DNA of 64,000 nucleotides from UBA4782 sp034430215 (GTDB lineage: Bacteria > Chloroflexota > Anaerolineae > Anaerolineales > Anaerolineaceae): positions 1 through 64,000 of the forward strand of contig DAOUFE010000012.1 in the NCBI GenBank assembly GCA_034430215.1, written 5' to 3'. Positions 24,355 to 33,349 of the stretch are shown in pieces; within the stretch, counting starts at the first letter, position 1, and each line of letters opens with the position of its first letter. The position numbers and the translations under genes were made by a program. The notes beneath the pieces were generated by a model. It saw only the letters and a list, made by a program, of their open reading frames with translations. It searched no databases and was not told the origin of the DNA.

Positions 24355-25671
24355 CTACTCATATTTCAACGCAATCACAGGTTCGAGGGTTGCGGCACGC
24401 ATTGCAGGGAATAATCCTGAGAGTAATCCTACCAGGGTAGCGAAGACAATAGCGAAAATTGGCAGCCATGCAGGGATGACCGCAGCCAGGCTGCTCATCA
24501 TTCCTCCACCCGAAGCAGCTTGCTGTGCCAGATAGGCAGATGCAACTACATTTAAAACTTGTCCGCCAATCCATCCGATGGCAACTCCTCCCAATCCTCC
24601 AATGAAACCAATTCCTGCAGCTTCACCAAGGAAGATACTCATTACATTCCGGTTGGTCGCTCCCAGGGCTTTCATCAAACCAATTTCTCGTGTGCGCTCG
24701 AGGATAGCCATCGTCATTGTGTTGGCAATGCCAATTGCAGCAACCAGTAAAGATATTGCTCCAATTCCTCCAAATATGATCTGCAGTACTGTAAAGAAAC
24801 TGTTAATACTGGAAACATATTCTTGTGGAGTGCTTGCCATGTACCCCATCTCATTAATCTGGTCAGCAATATCTATAACTTCATCCGCAGAATTAGCACG
24901 AACCACCAGCCGAGAATACCCATCCTTATTCCGATTGATACGCTTCCCCTGCGACCATTCATTCCACGCCGTGGCATCTTCCATGCGAATAAAGACAGAA
25001 TAATCTGCTTCGCCGCGAGTTTCAGCCAATACTCCAGTAATAGTGATAGGAATATTTTTCCGTATTTCCTGTCCATCCTGTGAATACTTAATTAGAACAA
25101 CAGTTACTTTTTGACCAAGCAGGTCTGGTGGTTCTGGTGCTTCCTGCCCCGGACGCTGTTTGGGGTCATAAAAATTGCGGGTGACCCAACTTCCTATAAC
25201 GGCTGTGCCACGCTCCAGGGTTAATGAACCTTCCTGCAAAGGGTAGTCAAAAATCGCAAGATCATCTGTTGCCACTCCGACAAACTGTGACCAACCTTCC
25301 AGTTTGCCATATTTCATCATGCCGCCTGACCATAAATAGTCATGCGGAATGGCGAATTTTACTCCAGGTATGGCTTCGATGTCAGTGATCACCTGGGGAG
25401 TGAGCAGTTTCATGCCCTGGCTAGAACCACCACCCATTACCGTAACACCTTGCCCGCTTGAATCCTCCATACCTGGATAAACATCAATGCGTGTCAGATC
25501 ACTGATGCCATAAAGTTGACTTGTGGCGCTTTTCTGCAACCCTAATGCAAGAGATATTAAAACGACCACTGCTGCTGTACCAATTACTACACCAATGGCG
25601 GTAAGTGCCACACGACCTTTACGGCGACCAAGGTTATCTAAAATTAGACTAAAAAGATCCCAGAAACGCAT
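24355..25671 (-). CDS. MacB/FtsX-type ABC transporter permease
   Basis: A 438-aa permease with the four-helix MacB topology: one helix at the N-terminus (GVVIGTAAVVVLISLALGL), a long extracellular domain (about residues 45-290), then three helices at the C-terminus. LERTREIGLMKALGATNRN (about 322-340) is the FtsX motif. Such permeases couple ATP use on the inside to mechanical work outside the membrane, not to classic transport. It is the last gene of the four-gene leftward operon with the Yip1 protein, ATPase and CARDB-like protein. An AGGAAAA site precedes the ATG. Confidence 0.9.
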   Translation of the reverse strand: MRFWDLFSLILDNLGRRKGRVALTAIGVVIGTAAVVVLISLALGLQKSATSQLYGISDLTRIDVYPGMEDSSGQGVTVMGGGSSQGMKLLTPQVITDIEAIPGVKFAIPHDYLWSGGMMKYGKLEGWSQFVGVATDDLAIFDYPLQEGSLTLERGTAVIGSWVTRNFYDPKQRPGQEAPEPPDLLGQKVTVVLIKYSQDGQEIRKNIPITITGVLAETRGEADYSVFIRMEDATAWNEWSQGKRINRNKDGYSRLVVRANSADEVIDIADQINEMGYMASTPQEYVSSINSFFTVLQIIFGGIGAISLLVAAIGIANTMTMAILERTREIGLMKALGATNRNVMSIFLGEAAGIGFIGGLGGVAIGWIGGQVLNVVASAYLAQQAASGGGMMSSLAAVIPAWLPIFAIVFATLVGLLSGLFPAMRAATLEPVIALKYE

Positions 25672-25724
25672 GGTAAATTTTCCTGATTGCTAAAAAATCA
25701 CTGATCATGTTAGGATTGCCCGAA

Positions 25725-27485
25725 TTATCCTTTAAAAGCAGGTCCTTCTGTTTCATTGGGTATTTCTGGAGTTACTGGAATTTCCTGATTGGTTTGAGGG
25801 AGTCCACTTCCCAATCCGATCATACCTTTGAAAAACCGAAACAGCTTTTGCCCGAAAGTTTCTGCAACAGGCTCGGGTATAAAGTCTTCTCCCGTGCTGT
25901 CCATCATTCCGGGTTCTGGTGTGGGCATTTCCTCAACACTGATTTCCAATGTCTGGGTAATGGTGCGCGGCTGATTGAAATCATCGGTATAGTTAATGGT
26001 AATCTCCAGAGTCATTGGTCCAGCATTGTATGGAACTAGCTGCGTATCCAGAGTGTAGTAACCACCTGGATCAAGCGTGCCAACCAATGATATATTGTTC
26101 GTCAAATCTGCATTTTCGGCAGTCACTTTCATGTTGCCTAATACGGTTGTTTTCTTGCCAAGGTTGGTCACCTGGAGAGGTAGTATATTCGGTTGACCTG
26201 TGAACATAATGCCTGGATCGCGGTAGAACCCGATTTCTACCTGTGGCAGAGAATAAACAAGAAGCGTTATCACCTGATCATCCACCAGACGATTACCTTT
26301 ACTGTCATTGTAAACAAACGAAAGTTTGAGCGTGTAAGCACCCGGCAGAGTGGATACATTGACAATCAATTGAGAAGTGATCGTTTGCGATGCCCCTGCA
26401 TTTACATCGCAGATATATACCAGGTTGGAACTGCCAAGAGGAGCAAAGTTGGTCAAATCGCTTCCACCACCGGAAATTCCACCGGGAGAGGGAGTACCCG
26501 ATGCATCAGGGCTGACCGTGCCGCCAATGACCATTGTGACAGCACGCGCATCAGCATTTCCCAAATTGCGCACATCCACATTCAAGTCAAAAATAGTTCC
26601 GGGTTGTAACGGATCTACATTGACGCTGTAATTGCTGATGACCAGTTGGGGACGCAGTGTAGCAGTGGAAGTAGCAGTAGGCCCAGAACTATAGTAGCTG
26701 GTTTGTTTTAAATTAATAGTGAATGTAAATGCTTCGGAATAAGCCGTACCGACAGAATCGGTATAGCTAAGGTTCCCTTTTAGCGTACCAAAGGTGCTGC
26801 CAGCAAGTGCGTTGCTGGATGCCATCACCTGGCTAATTTCTGTGGAACTGCCTGTGCCCAGTAGAGAAATCGCGTTGACGCCGCCGGTGTTCCGTGGGAA
26901 GAAATCAGCACTTTCGAAAGTGAGCACCAGATTGGCTGCTGGAGCATTGCCAACATTATTCAAGACAAGAGAAAGTTTAAAATCCTGCCCAGGGGTGATC
27001 TCTCCGCCATTTACAGAATAGGATGAAACAACAACCAATGGGCGAGCAAAAGCGGCGGTTGTTGTTAATGTGGAAGAAGCAGATGTGCCCGGATCACCTG
27101 CAGAAGTTACAATTACCGTGGTTGTATCAATCGCGCCACTGGTGGCTGTGGCTGGGATGGTTACTTTCACTTCAAATTTTGAGGTTTGACCTGCTGTAAC
27201 CGGACCAATATCGATCTGACAGGTAGTAGTCCAGCTACCTGAGCAGCTCAAGAGAAAAGTGTCACTGGCTGAACCGGTATTCTTTACTGTAAGTGTATAT
27301 GTAACTACGGTACCAATCGAGCCGGATTTGGCTGCAGTGACAGGAGAAAGGGTAACGCCATAAGTGGTTGGTGCAGCAGTTGGTGGCTCGGTGGTTTGAG
27401 CATAAATTTTTTGTGGTGGCTGGGTGGTCAAAAGAGACCCTGCCAACAAAATGATCAAAGTAATGGGAAAAATGAGCTTTTTCAT
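25725..27485 (-). CDS. Exported CARDB/NEW3-like repeat protein
   Basis: A 586-aa secreted protein with an N-terminal signal sequence (MKKLIFPITLIILLAGSLLT), a Thr/Pro spacer, then four to five immunoglobulin-like modules of about 110 residues. Recurrent phrases are YTLTVKNTGSASDTFLLSC, 'LNNVGNAPAANLVLTFES' and 'VRNLGNADARAVTMVIGG', typical of CARDB/NEW3 domains in surface proteins. The C-terminus is acidic and Pro-rich and has a short hydrophobic stretch (FRFFKGMIGLGSGL), not a sure anchor. It stands where a MacA-like adaptor would be in a MacB operon. Its start overlaps the stop of the ATPase gene. Confidence 0.85.
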   Translation of the reverse strand: MKKLIFPITLIILLAGSLLTTQPPQKIYAQTTEPPTAAPTTYGVTLSPVTAAKSGSIGTVVTYTLTVKNTGSASDTFLLSCSGSWTTTCQIDIGPVTAGQTSKFEVKVTIPATATSGAIDTTTVIVTSAGDPGTSASSTLTTTAAFARPLVVVSSYSVNGGEITPGQDFKLSLVLNNVGNAPAANLVLTFESADFFPRNTGGVNAISLLGTGSSTEISQVMASSNALAGSTFGTLKGNLSYTDSVGTAYSEAFTFTINLKQTSYYSSGPTATSTATLRPQLVISNYSVNVDPLQPGTIFDLNVDVRNLGNADARAVTMVIGGTVSPDASGTPSPGGISGGGSDLTNFAPLGSSNLVYICDVNAGASQTITSQLIVNVSTLPGAYTLKLSFVYNDSKGNRLVDDQVITLLVYSLPQVEIGFYRDPGIMFTGQPNILPLQVTNLGKKTTVLGNMKVTAENADLTNNISLVGTLDPGGYYTLDTQLVPYNAGPMTLEITINYTDDFNQPRTITQTLEISVEEMPTPEPGMMDSTGEDFIPEPVAETFGQKLFRFFKGMIGLGSGLPQTNQEIPVTPEIPNETEGPAFKG

Positions 27486-28228
27486 GATAACGGACTTTCC
27501 TCCGATGGGATTAATTGATTGTTCAGGCTGGTGGCAGCGGTGTATTCTGCTTTTGTAACCACATTGCCATCCAGTAAATAAATAGTATGGGTTGAAAAAC
27601 GCAGCATACGCGGATCATGGGTGACAACAATGACTGTATGCCCCTCACGATGGAGTTCAGATAAAAGTTGCATAATTCCCAACCCGCTGCTTGAATCGAG
27701 GTTCCCGGTTGGTTCATCCGCTAGGATCAGGGGCGGATTATTGACCAGCGCACGAGCGATAGCGACTCGCTGCTGTTGACCACCAGAAAGCTCAGTGGGT
27801 TTATGTGCTGCCCGATTCTCCAACCCTACAGCTTTTAACATCTCTTTCCCTCGTCTTTTTCGCTGTTCTTTTGGGATCCCAGAAAACCAGAGAGGGAAAC
27901 TGACATTCTCCAAAGCGCCCATACTGGGAATCAGATTGAACGATTGAAAAATAAAACCGACAGTTTTTCGCCGGTATATTGCTAACGCGTTTTCATCCAT
28001 ACTTTCCAGCTTCTGATTATTTAGAATAATGCTGCCAGAAGTAGGACGGTCCAATCCTCCCAATAGGTAGAGTAGAGTACTTTTTCCAGAGCCAGAAGGA
28101 CCCATGATCACTGTGAATGAATTGGCAGGGATATCAACATCGATACCTGCCAGAGCAATCACTTTTTGTCTGCCCAGGATAAAGACTTTCCGTAATTGGC
28201 GGACCTGAATAAACGAATTGTTTTCCAT
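27482..28228 (-). CDS. LolD/MacB-type ABC transporter ATP-binding protein
   Basis: A 248-aa ATPase. Walker A is GPSGSGKST, the Q-loop lies in FIFQSFNLIP, the signature is LSGGQQQRVAIARAL, Walker B is LILADEPTGNLD, and the H-loop is VVTHDPRM. This is the sequence type that partners MacB/FtsX permeases. I start it at MENNSFIQVRQL; an upstream frame extends 39 codons into the Yip1 gene without homology. It overlaps the CARDB-like gene by 4 bases and lies 2 bases after the Yip1 gene, so all four genes of this operon are tightly coupled. Confidence 0.93.
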   Translation of the reverse strand: MENNSFIQVRQLRKVFILGRQKVIALAGIDVDIPANSFTVIMGPSGSGKSTLLYLLGGLDRPTSGSIILNNQKLESMDENALAIYRRKTVGFIFQSFNLIPSMGALENVSFPLWFSGIPKEQRKRRGKEMLKAVGLENRAAHKPTELSGGQQQRVAIARALVNNPPLILADEPTGNLDSSSGLGIMQLLSELHREGHTVIVVTHDPRMLRFSTHTIYLLDGNVVTKAEYTAATSLNNQLIPSEESPLS

Positions 28229-28230
28229 TT

Positions 28231-29019
28231 TTAGAAGAAATAGAAGGGTGTGGAAGTTCCCGCTCCACCAATTTTTGTTGAAAGATAACCAGGCAGTGCC
28301 ATCAATAGCAAGACAACCAGTATTGAAACCAATGTAGCTGCCCAACTCTTTCCCCTGGATAAGCTGGAAATGGATATCACGCCCAATGCCACGAGAATGA
28401 CCTGCCAGATATAATAGATATCAACCGAAACAAAAACCTTGTTAAGGAATAACTGAAAATTTCCCATATCTGTTGCAAAGAAACCGCTCAACCCGGGGCT
28501 GGAAATCAATTGTTTTGTAATGAGCGCAGAAAAAATTTGCACCAGATAACGGAGAGCAAACGGCATAAAAGCCCAACCAACGATATTCAAGGCGCTTTTT
28601 ATGCGATTGCTACTTCCCGCAAGGGTTAAAGAAAAGTGCAGGATGCTGCTCAGGATAAGCCAACCCAGCCATAACCCTGCCAATGATCCCAATGCAGGAA
28701 ATACCATGGTGAATACGGGGCTTGACATGCTTTGCTGTGCAGCAAGGATCTTCTGTTGCTGTTCAATAGAATAATATTCAAAATCAGGAGGCAGGGTTGC
28801 ACCCATCTGTGCATTCAAGGCGCGGATGGGAGAGTTTACCAGTGCCAGGATGATGAGCAATACAGTAAGCACCAGCATGGGTGTCAGCCAGACCCCATTG
28901 TTCTGTTTGGCGATCTTTTCAAAAGTTGCTCGAGGTTTAAAGAAAATGGGAATCAACCATTCAAAGTGCATTTTTTTCGGATGCTCTACATCCAGAATAT
29001 CCAGTTCTTCATCGTTCAT
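28231..29019 (-). CDS. Yip1-family membrane protein
   Basis: A 262-aa integral membrane protein. A short acidic cytoplasmic start leads to FKPRATFEKI, the usual beginning of the Yip1 domain, and five hydrophobic segments follow (about residues 48-66, 110-135, 145-165, 195-220, 228-250). Yip1-type proteins have no firm bacterial function. ATG is used as start, with AAAGAGG upstream; a TTG seven codons earlier, after GGGAGGGG, is also possible. It is the first gene of the leftward ABC operon and may be a membrane partner of the MacB-like complex. Confidence 0.78.
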   Translation of the reverse strand: MNDEELDILDVEHPKKMHFEWLIPIFFKPRATFEKIAKQNNGVWLTPMLVLTVLLIILALVNSPIRALNAQMGATLPPDFEYYSIEQQQKILAAQQSMSSPVFTMVFPALGSLAGLWLGWLILSSILHFSLTLAGSSNRIKSALNIVGWAFMPFALRYLVQIFSALITKQLISSPGLSGFFATDMGNFQLFLNKVFVSVDIYYIWQVILVALGVISISSLSRGKSWAATLVSILVVLLLMALPGYLSTKIGGAGTSTPFYFF

Positions 29020-29215
29020 AGTGAAACCCTCTTTGTACAATATTTTCCCCTCCCGATAATCGGGCAGGAATGATTAAGACGATGATAGCACAAAAAAGTT
29101 CCTGGAGAATGATGCCAATTCTACGATTACCCTATGATTAAATGATGGATAATAAATATATATGATTCTCAAAGGATAATTATTGTAAATGGTATCATTT
29201 TGAGTGGCTTTCATA

Positions 29216-29244
29216 TTGCACAACCTGTTACTCTGTGGCATAAT
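29216..29244 (+). promoter_or_regulatory. Promoter of the ileS T-box leader
   Basis: TTGCAC (29216-29221) and CATAAT (29239-29244) with 17-base spacing. Transcription would begin near 29250, just ahead of the T-box stem I, which agrees well with the leader boundaries. The 29041-29215 stretch before it holds nothing I recognise. Confidence 0.7.
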
Positions 29245-29254
29245 CAGGCATACT

Positions 29255-29520
29255 AAAAGCGATGATGGAAACGAGTAAATCTGTGTGCCCAACAGCGAGC
29301 CTGGAAATGGTGTGAGCCAGGTAGGGAAAACAGAATGAAAATCCTTCCGGAGCTGCGATCTGAACAGGAGATTCTCCCCAGTAAGAAAGCCGGGTCGTAC
29401 CCGTTAGCTGTATGCAGATCTATTCCGTACCTGGAATGCATCTGATGAGAGCTCACTTTGGTGAGAAGCGGGGTGGTACCGCGGGTAAATATGTCCCGTC
29501 CCTGGTGACGGGATTTTCTA
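29255..29520 (+). promoter_or_regulatory. T-box riboswitch controlling ileS, isoleucine specifier
   Basis: A full T-box leader. Stem I has the AGTAA motif (within 29272-29280) and an apical hairpin at GCCTGG..CCAGG (29297-29320). The specifier region is GAGCTGCGATCTGAAC, with ATC (Ile) at 29358-29360. The T-box sequence TGGTACCGCGG is at 29474-29484 and a terminator follows. Uncharged tRNA-Ile should pair with the specifier and T-box, favour the antiterminator, and let ileS be transcribed. Specifier and downstream gene agree. Confidence 0.95.
29494..29518 (+). terminator. Conditional terminator of the T-box leader
   Basis: Stem TCCCGTC/GACGGGA with a 6-base loop, then TTTTC, 20 bases before ileS. 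Its left arm can pair instead with the GCGGG of the T-box to form the antiterminator. Confidence 0.88.
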
Positions 29521-29537
29521 TTTAATTTGGAGGAAGA

Positions 29538-32500
29538 ATGTTCAGACCAGTTTCGCCTAAACTAAATGTCAGCCTGATGGAAGAAGGAGTGCTGCGATTC
29601 TGGAAAACGCATGATGTGTTCCATAAGTCAATGCAACAACGTGAAGGGCAGCCTTCGTATGTATTTTATGAAGGACCACCCACAGCCAATGGGAAGCCAG
29701 GTGTGCATCACGTGTTGGCGCGCTCATTCAAAGATCTGTTTCCACGCTATAAAACTATGTGTGGCTATTATGTCCTACGACGCGGTGGATGGGACACCCA
29801 CGGGTTACCTGTCGAAATTGAGGTTGAAAAGAAGTTAGGTTTCACCAACAAGCAGCAGATCGAAGATTTCGGGATTGAAAAATTCAATAAACTGTGCAAG
29901 GAATCTGCATTCACATACATTCAGGAATGGAGCAAGCTGACTGATCGCATCGCTTTCTGGGTGGATCTGGATACTGCATATATCACCTATAAAAATGAAT
30001 ACATTGAAACTGAGTGGTGGATCTTGCAGCAATTCTGGAAGAAGGACCTTCTCTACCAGGGCTTTAAAGTTGTTCCCTATTGCCCTCGCTGCGGCACACC
30101 GCTTTCTGATCATGAGGTTGCCCAGGGGTATAAAGAAAATACCATTGATCCATCTGTATATGTGCGAATGCCTTTAATGGACGAAAAGGACACCTCACTG
30201 CTGGTTTGGACGACCACACCCTGGACACTACCTGCCAACGTGGCGGTGGCTGCCGGTGTAAATGTGGATTATGTAAAAGTCGAGCACAACCTCCCCGAAG
30301 GTGGAACCGAAAAACTGATCCTGGCGGAATCTCTGCTGGAAAAGGTATTTGGAGATGATACCGTCAAAGTGTTGGAGAGGATGAAAGGCAAGCAGCTAAA
30401 AGGGAAACGTTACCAACCCTTGTTCACTTTCTTGCCTTTGGAAAAACCAGCTCATTATGTGGTGTTAGGTGACTTTGTGACCACCGAGGATGGAACTGGT
30501 CTGGTGCATATTGCACCTGCATTTGGTGCGGATGATATGCAGGTTTCCATTGATAACGACCTGCCCATCATCATGACCGTAGCGCCTGATGGTACTTTCA
30601 TCTCCGATGTGCGACCATGGAGCGGGATGTTTGTCAAAGAAGCTGACCCATATATCACACGCGATCTCTATGATCGGGGTTTGCTTTATAAGGCTGGTAC
30701 TTACAGCCATACTTATCCTTTCTGCTGGCGCTGTGACACGCCATTGCTGTATTACGCCAGACCAACATGGTACATCCGTACCAGCCAATTCCGTGAAAAA
30801 CTGGTTGAATTGAATAACAAAGTTAACTGGTATCCGGGTCATATCAAATCTGGGCGGTTTGGTAACTGGTTGGAGAACAATATCGATTGGGCGTTGGGGC
30901 GTGAGCGTTACTGGGGCACACCATTACCGGTATGGGAGTGCAAGAACTGCCGACATCAGGAATGTATTGGTTCTGTAAAGGAATTATCTGAGAAGGTAGG
31001 GAGGGACCTTACAGGTTCAGATCTGCATCGCCCGCATGTAGATCAGATCTACTATACATGCCCGGAATGTGGTGGAACAATGCAGCGTGTGCCAGAGTTG
31101 ATTGATGTATGGTTTGATTCTGGCTCTATGCCTGTTGCCCAATGGCATTATCCATTCGAGAACCAGGAAGAATTTAAAAAGCAGTATCCTGCGGATTACA
31201 TCTGCGAGGCGGTCGATCAAACCCGTGGCTGGTTCTATTCATTACATGCTATAAGTACTCTGCTGTTTGAGCAGGAATGTTATAAGAATGTCTTATGCCT
31301 TGGGTTGATCCTGGATGAAAATGGACAAAAAATGTCGAAAACCCGCGGTAATGTGGTATCACCGTGGGATGTGATTAACCAGCACGGTGCTGATGCGATC
31401 CGCTGGTATCTGTATACTGCCAGTCCGCCCGGGCAGGAACGCCGTTTTTCTGCTGATCTGGTGAAGGAAGTGGTCAGCAGCTTTACCATGCGTTTATGGA
31501 ACACCTATTCCTTCTTTGTCACTTACGCTAATCTGGATGGCTGGAAACCCGATCCCGATGTGTCCTATGAGTACAGTTCGCTGGATAAATGGCTGCGTTC
31601 AGCGCTGCATACACTGGTGCGAGATGTGACCAATGCTTACGAAAATTATGACAGCCTGGGTGCGACCCGTCCGATCGACACCTTTGTCGATCAGCTTTCC
31701 AATTGGTTTTTGCGTCGTAGTCGCCGTCGCTTCTGGAAGAGTGAATCGGATGCAGATAAACAGGCAGCTTACGCTACCTTATATGAAGCTCTGGTTACTT
31801 TATCTAAATTGCTGGCACCAGCCATGCCATTTATTGCTGATGAGCTGTATCAAAACCTTGTACGGTCGTATGACAAGGATGCACCTATTTCAGTGCACCT
31901 GGCTGATTGGCCAGAGTATGATGCCAGCCTGATCGATGAGAAACTCAATCGAGAAATGACTCTGGTGATGAAACTGGCATCTCTAGGTCTGGCTGCCCGA
32001 AATAAAGCCCGCCGTACTGTACGACAACCTTTACAAGAAGCTGCGTTTGCTGTTGGCAGCGCAGATGAAATGGGTGTGGTCGAAAAGTATGCTGAACTTC
32101 TGGAAGATGAGTTGAATGTCAAGCATGTGCGTACCCTGCACGCAGCGGGTGAGTCAGTCTCATTCAGCTTGAATCCTTTACCTAAGCAATTGGGGCAGAA
32201 GTATAGCAGCAGATTCCCAAGCATTCGCCAGGCGATATTGGAATTGGATGCCAGCGTAGCAGGGCCACAATTCCTGGCAGGTCAACCAGTAACTGTGAAA
32301 GTGGGAGATGAGGAAGTCGCTATTTTACCCGAAGAAGTGGAAGTGCGCATGCAGGCTCGGGAAGGTTATGCCGTAGCTTCAGAAGGAGCATACCTGGCAG
32401 CCCTGGTGACTGAATTGACACCCGAGTTGGTTCAAGAAGGAATGGCGCGCGAATTTGTCCGCCGGGTGCAGGATTTGCGAAAAACTGCAGAATTCGATAT

Positions 32501-32702
32501 CGCAGACCGTATTGTGTTGTATTACGATGTTACGCCCGGATTGGAAAAAGCTCTTCTAACCTTTGGTGACTATATCCGCAATGAAACACTTACATTGGAG
32601 ATGAAAGCAGGGAAAGTACCCGAGGATCTTCCTGTTGTCTCGGATACTTTGAACGAAGGTCGTGAAAAGTTGACCGTTGCCATAAAGAAAGTACATAAAT
32701 GA
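29538..32702 (+). CDS. ileS: Isoleucyl-tRNA synthetase, type 2, with swapped HxGH motif
   Basis: A class I aminoacyl-tRNA synthetase of 1054 aa. The sequence (YEGPPTANG, GWDTHGLPVEIEVEKKLG, VPYCPRCGTPLSDHE) resembles the Thermus-like type 2 enzymes. The CP1 editing domain carries TTTPWTLPANVAVAAG. The second signature KMSKTRGN is near residue 600. A C-terminal anticodon-binding region and a type 2 C-terminal domain follow. The first signature reads PGVHHV at residues 54-59: GxHH (55-58) in place of HxGH. A swapped motif of this kind is known in some type 2 IleRS and is linked to very high mupirocin resistance. GGAGGAAG precedes the ATG. Confidence 0.96.
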   Translation: MFRPVSPKLNVSLMEEGVLRFWKTHDVFHKSMQQREGQPSYVFYEGPPTANGKPGVHHVLARSFKDLFPRYKTMCGYYVLRRGGWDTHGLPVEIEVEKKLGFTNKQQIEDFGIEKFNKLCKESAFTYIQEWSKLTDRIAFWVDLDTAYITYKNEYIETEWWILQQFWKKDLLYQGFKVVPYCPRCGTPLSDHEVAQGYKENTIDPSVYVRMPLMDEKDTSLLVWTTTPWTLPANVAVAAGVNVDYVKVEHNLPEGGTEKLILAESLLEKVFGDDTVKVLERMKGKQLKGKRYQPLFTFLPLEKPAHYVVLGDFVTTEDGTGLVHIAPAFGADDMQVSIDNDLPIIMTVAPDGTFISDVRPWSGMFVKEADPYITRDLYDRGLLYKAGTYSHTYPFCWRCDTPLLYYARPTWYIRTSQFREKLVELNNKVNWYPGHIKSGRFGNWLENNIDWALGRERYWGTPLPVWECKNCRHQECIGSVKELSEKVGRDLTGSDLHRPHVDQIYYTCPECGGTMQRVPELIDVWFDSGSMPVAQWHYPFENQEEFKKQYPADYICEAVDQTRGWFYSLHAISTLLFEQECYKNVLCLGLILDENGQKMSKTRGNVVSPWDVINQHGADAIRWYLYTASPPGQERRFSADLVKEVVSSFTMRLWNTYSFFVTYANLDGWKPDPDVSYEYSSLDKWLRSALHTLVRDVTNAYENYDSLGATRPIDTFVDQLSNWFLRRSRRRFWKSESDADKQAAYATLYEALVTLSKLLAPAMPFIADELYQNLVRSYDKDAPISVHLADWPEYDASLIDEKLNREMTLVMKLASLGLAARNKARRTVRQPLQEAAFAVGSADEMGVVEKYAELLEDELNVKHVRTLHAAGESVSFSLNPLPKQLGQKYSSRFPSIRQAILELDASVAGPQFLAGQPVTVKVGDEEVAILPEEVEVRMQAREGYAVASEGAYLAALVTELTPELVQEGMAREFVRRVQDLRKTAEFDIADRIVLYYDVTPGLEKALLTFGDYIRNETLTLEMKAGKVPEDLPVVSDTLNEGREKLTVAIKKVHK

Positions 32703-32709
32703 TCTCGAA

Positions 32710-32742
32710 AACCGCCTGTTAAAAGCAGGCGGTTCTTTTTTT
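32710..32742 (+). terminator. Terminator of ileS
   Basis: Stem AACCGCCTG/CAGGCGGTT with a 7-base loop followed by a C and seven T. It ends the ileS message; lspA therefore probably has its own start, for which TACAAT at 32767-32772 is a weak candidate -10. Confidence 0.88.
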
Positions 32743-32797
32743 ATATATCAAGCATCAGGAATAGGGTACAATAGCCACTATTGTGTAGGAGATTCCT

Positions 32798-33349
32798 TTG
32801 AAAAATGTAGCTAAGAAATACCTCTTCTTGGGTATGATCGCCGTGGTGATCGTGGTGTTGGATCAGGTAACAAAAAACCTGGTGCGAAATAATCTGGCAG
32901 TGGCAGAAACCTGGATGCCCTGGAAATGGCTGGAACCCTTTGCGCGCATTGTCCACTGGCATAATGATGGTGTAGTTTTTGGTTTATTTCAAGGCATGGG
33001 AGAAATATTTACCATCCTGATCACTGTTGTGATCGTAGCCATTATATTTTTCTATCCTCGAATTCCTGAAACTGATGTACCACTACGAATTGCCTTAGCC
33101 ATGCAGGCGGGTGGTGCAATTGGTAACCTGATCGATCGTATAACCCAGGGATATGTCACAGATTTTGTTTCGGTGGGAAACTTCCCGGTTTTCAACGTTG
33201 CTGATGCGAGTATCACGTTGGGTGTAGCGGTTTTGCTGATAGGGCTTTATATTGATGAACGGAAAACACAGAAAAAGGAAAAGGTGATAACAGAAACAGA
33301 GCAGGAACTACCCGCTCAAGAGGATCAAACTGAATCTTCGAATGAGTGA
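32798..33349 (+). CDS. lspA: Lipoprotein signal peptidase (signal peptidase II)
   Basis: A membrane aspartyl protease that removes signal peptides from diacylated prolipoproteins, 183 aa. Four hydrophobic segments are visible. The catalytic aspartates are D122 (GYVTDFV) and D136 (FNVADASI). The first conserved box is HNDGVVFG, where other species have an NxGAAF-type sequence. A charged Glu/Lys-rich tail of about 25 residues follows the last helix. The start is TTG after TAGGAG. It overlaps rluD by 8 bases. With lgt elsewhere in the window it forms the lipoprotein pathway used by the PQQ and sugar-binding lipoproteins. Confidence 0.94.
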   Translation: MKNVAKKYLFLGMIAVVIVVLDQVTKNLVRNNLAVAETWMPWKWLEPFARIVHWHNDGVVFGLFQGMGEIFTILITVVIVAIIFFYPRIPETDVPLRIALAMQAGGAIGNLIDRITQGYVTDFVSVGNFPVFNVADASITLGVAVLLIGLYIDERKTQKKEKVITETEQELPAQEDQTESSNE

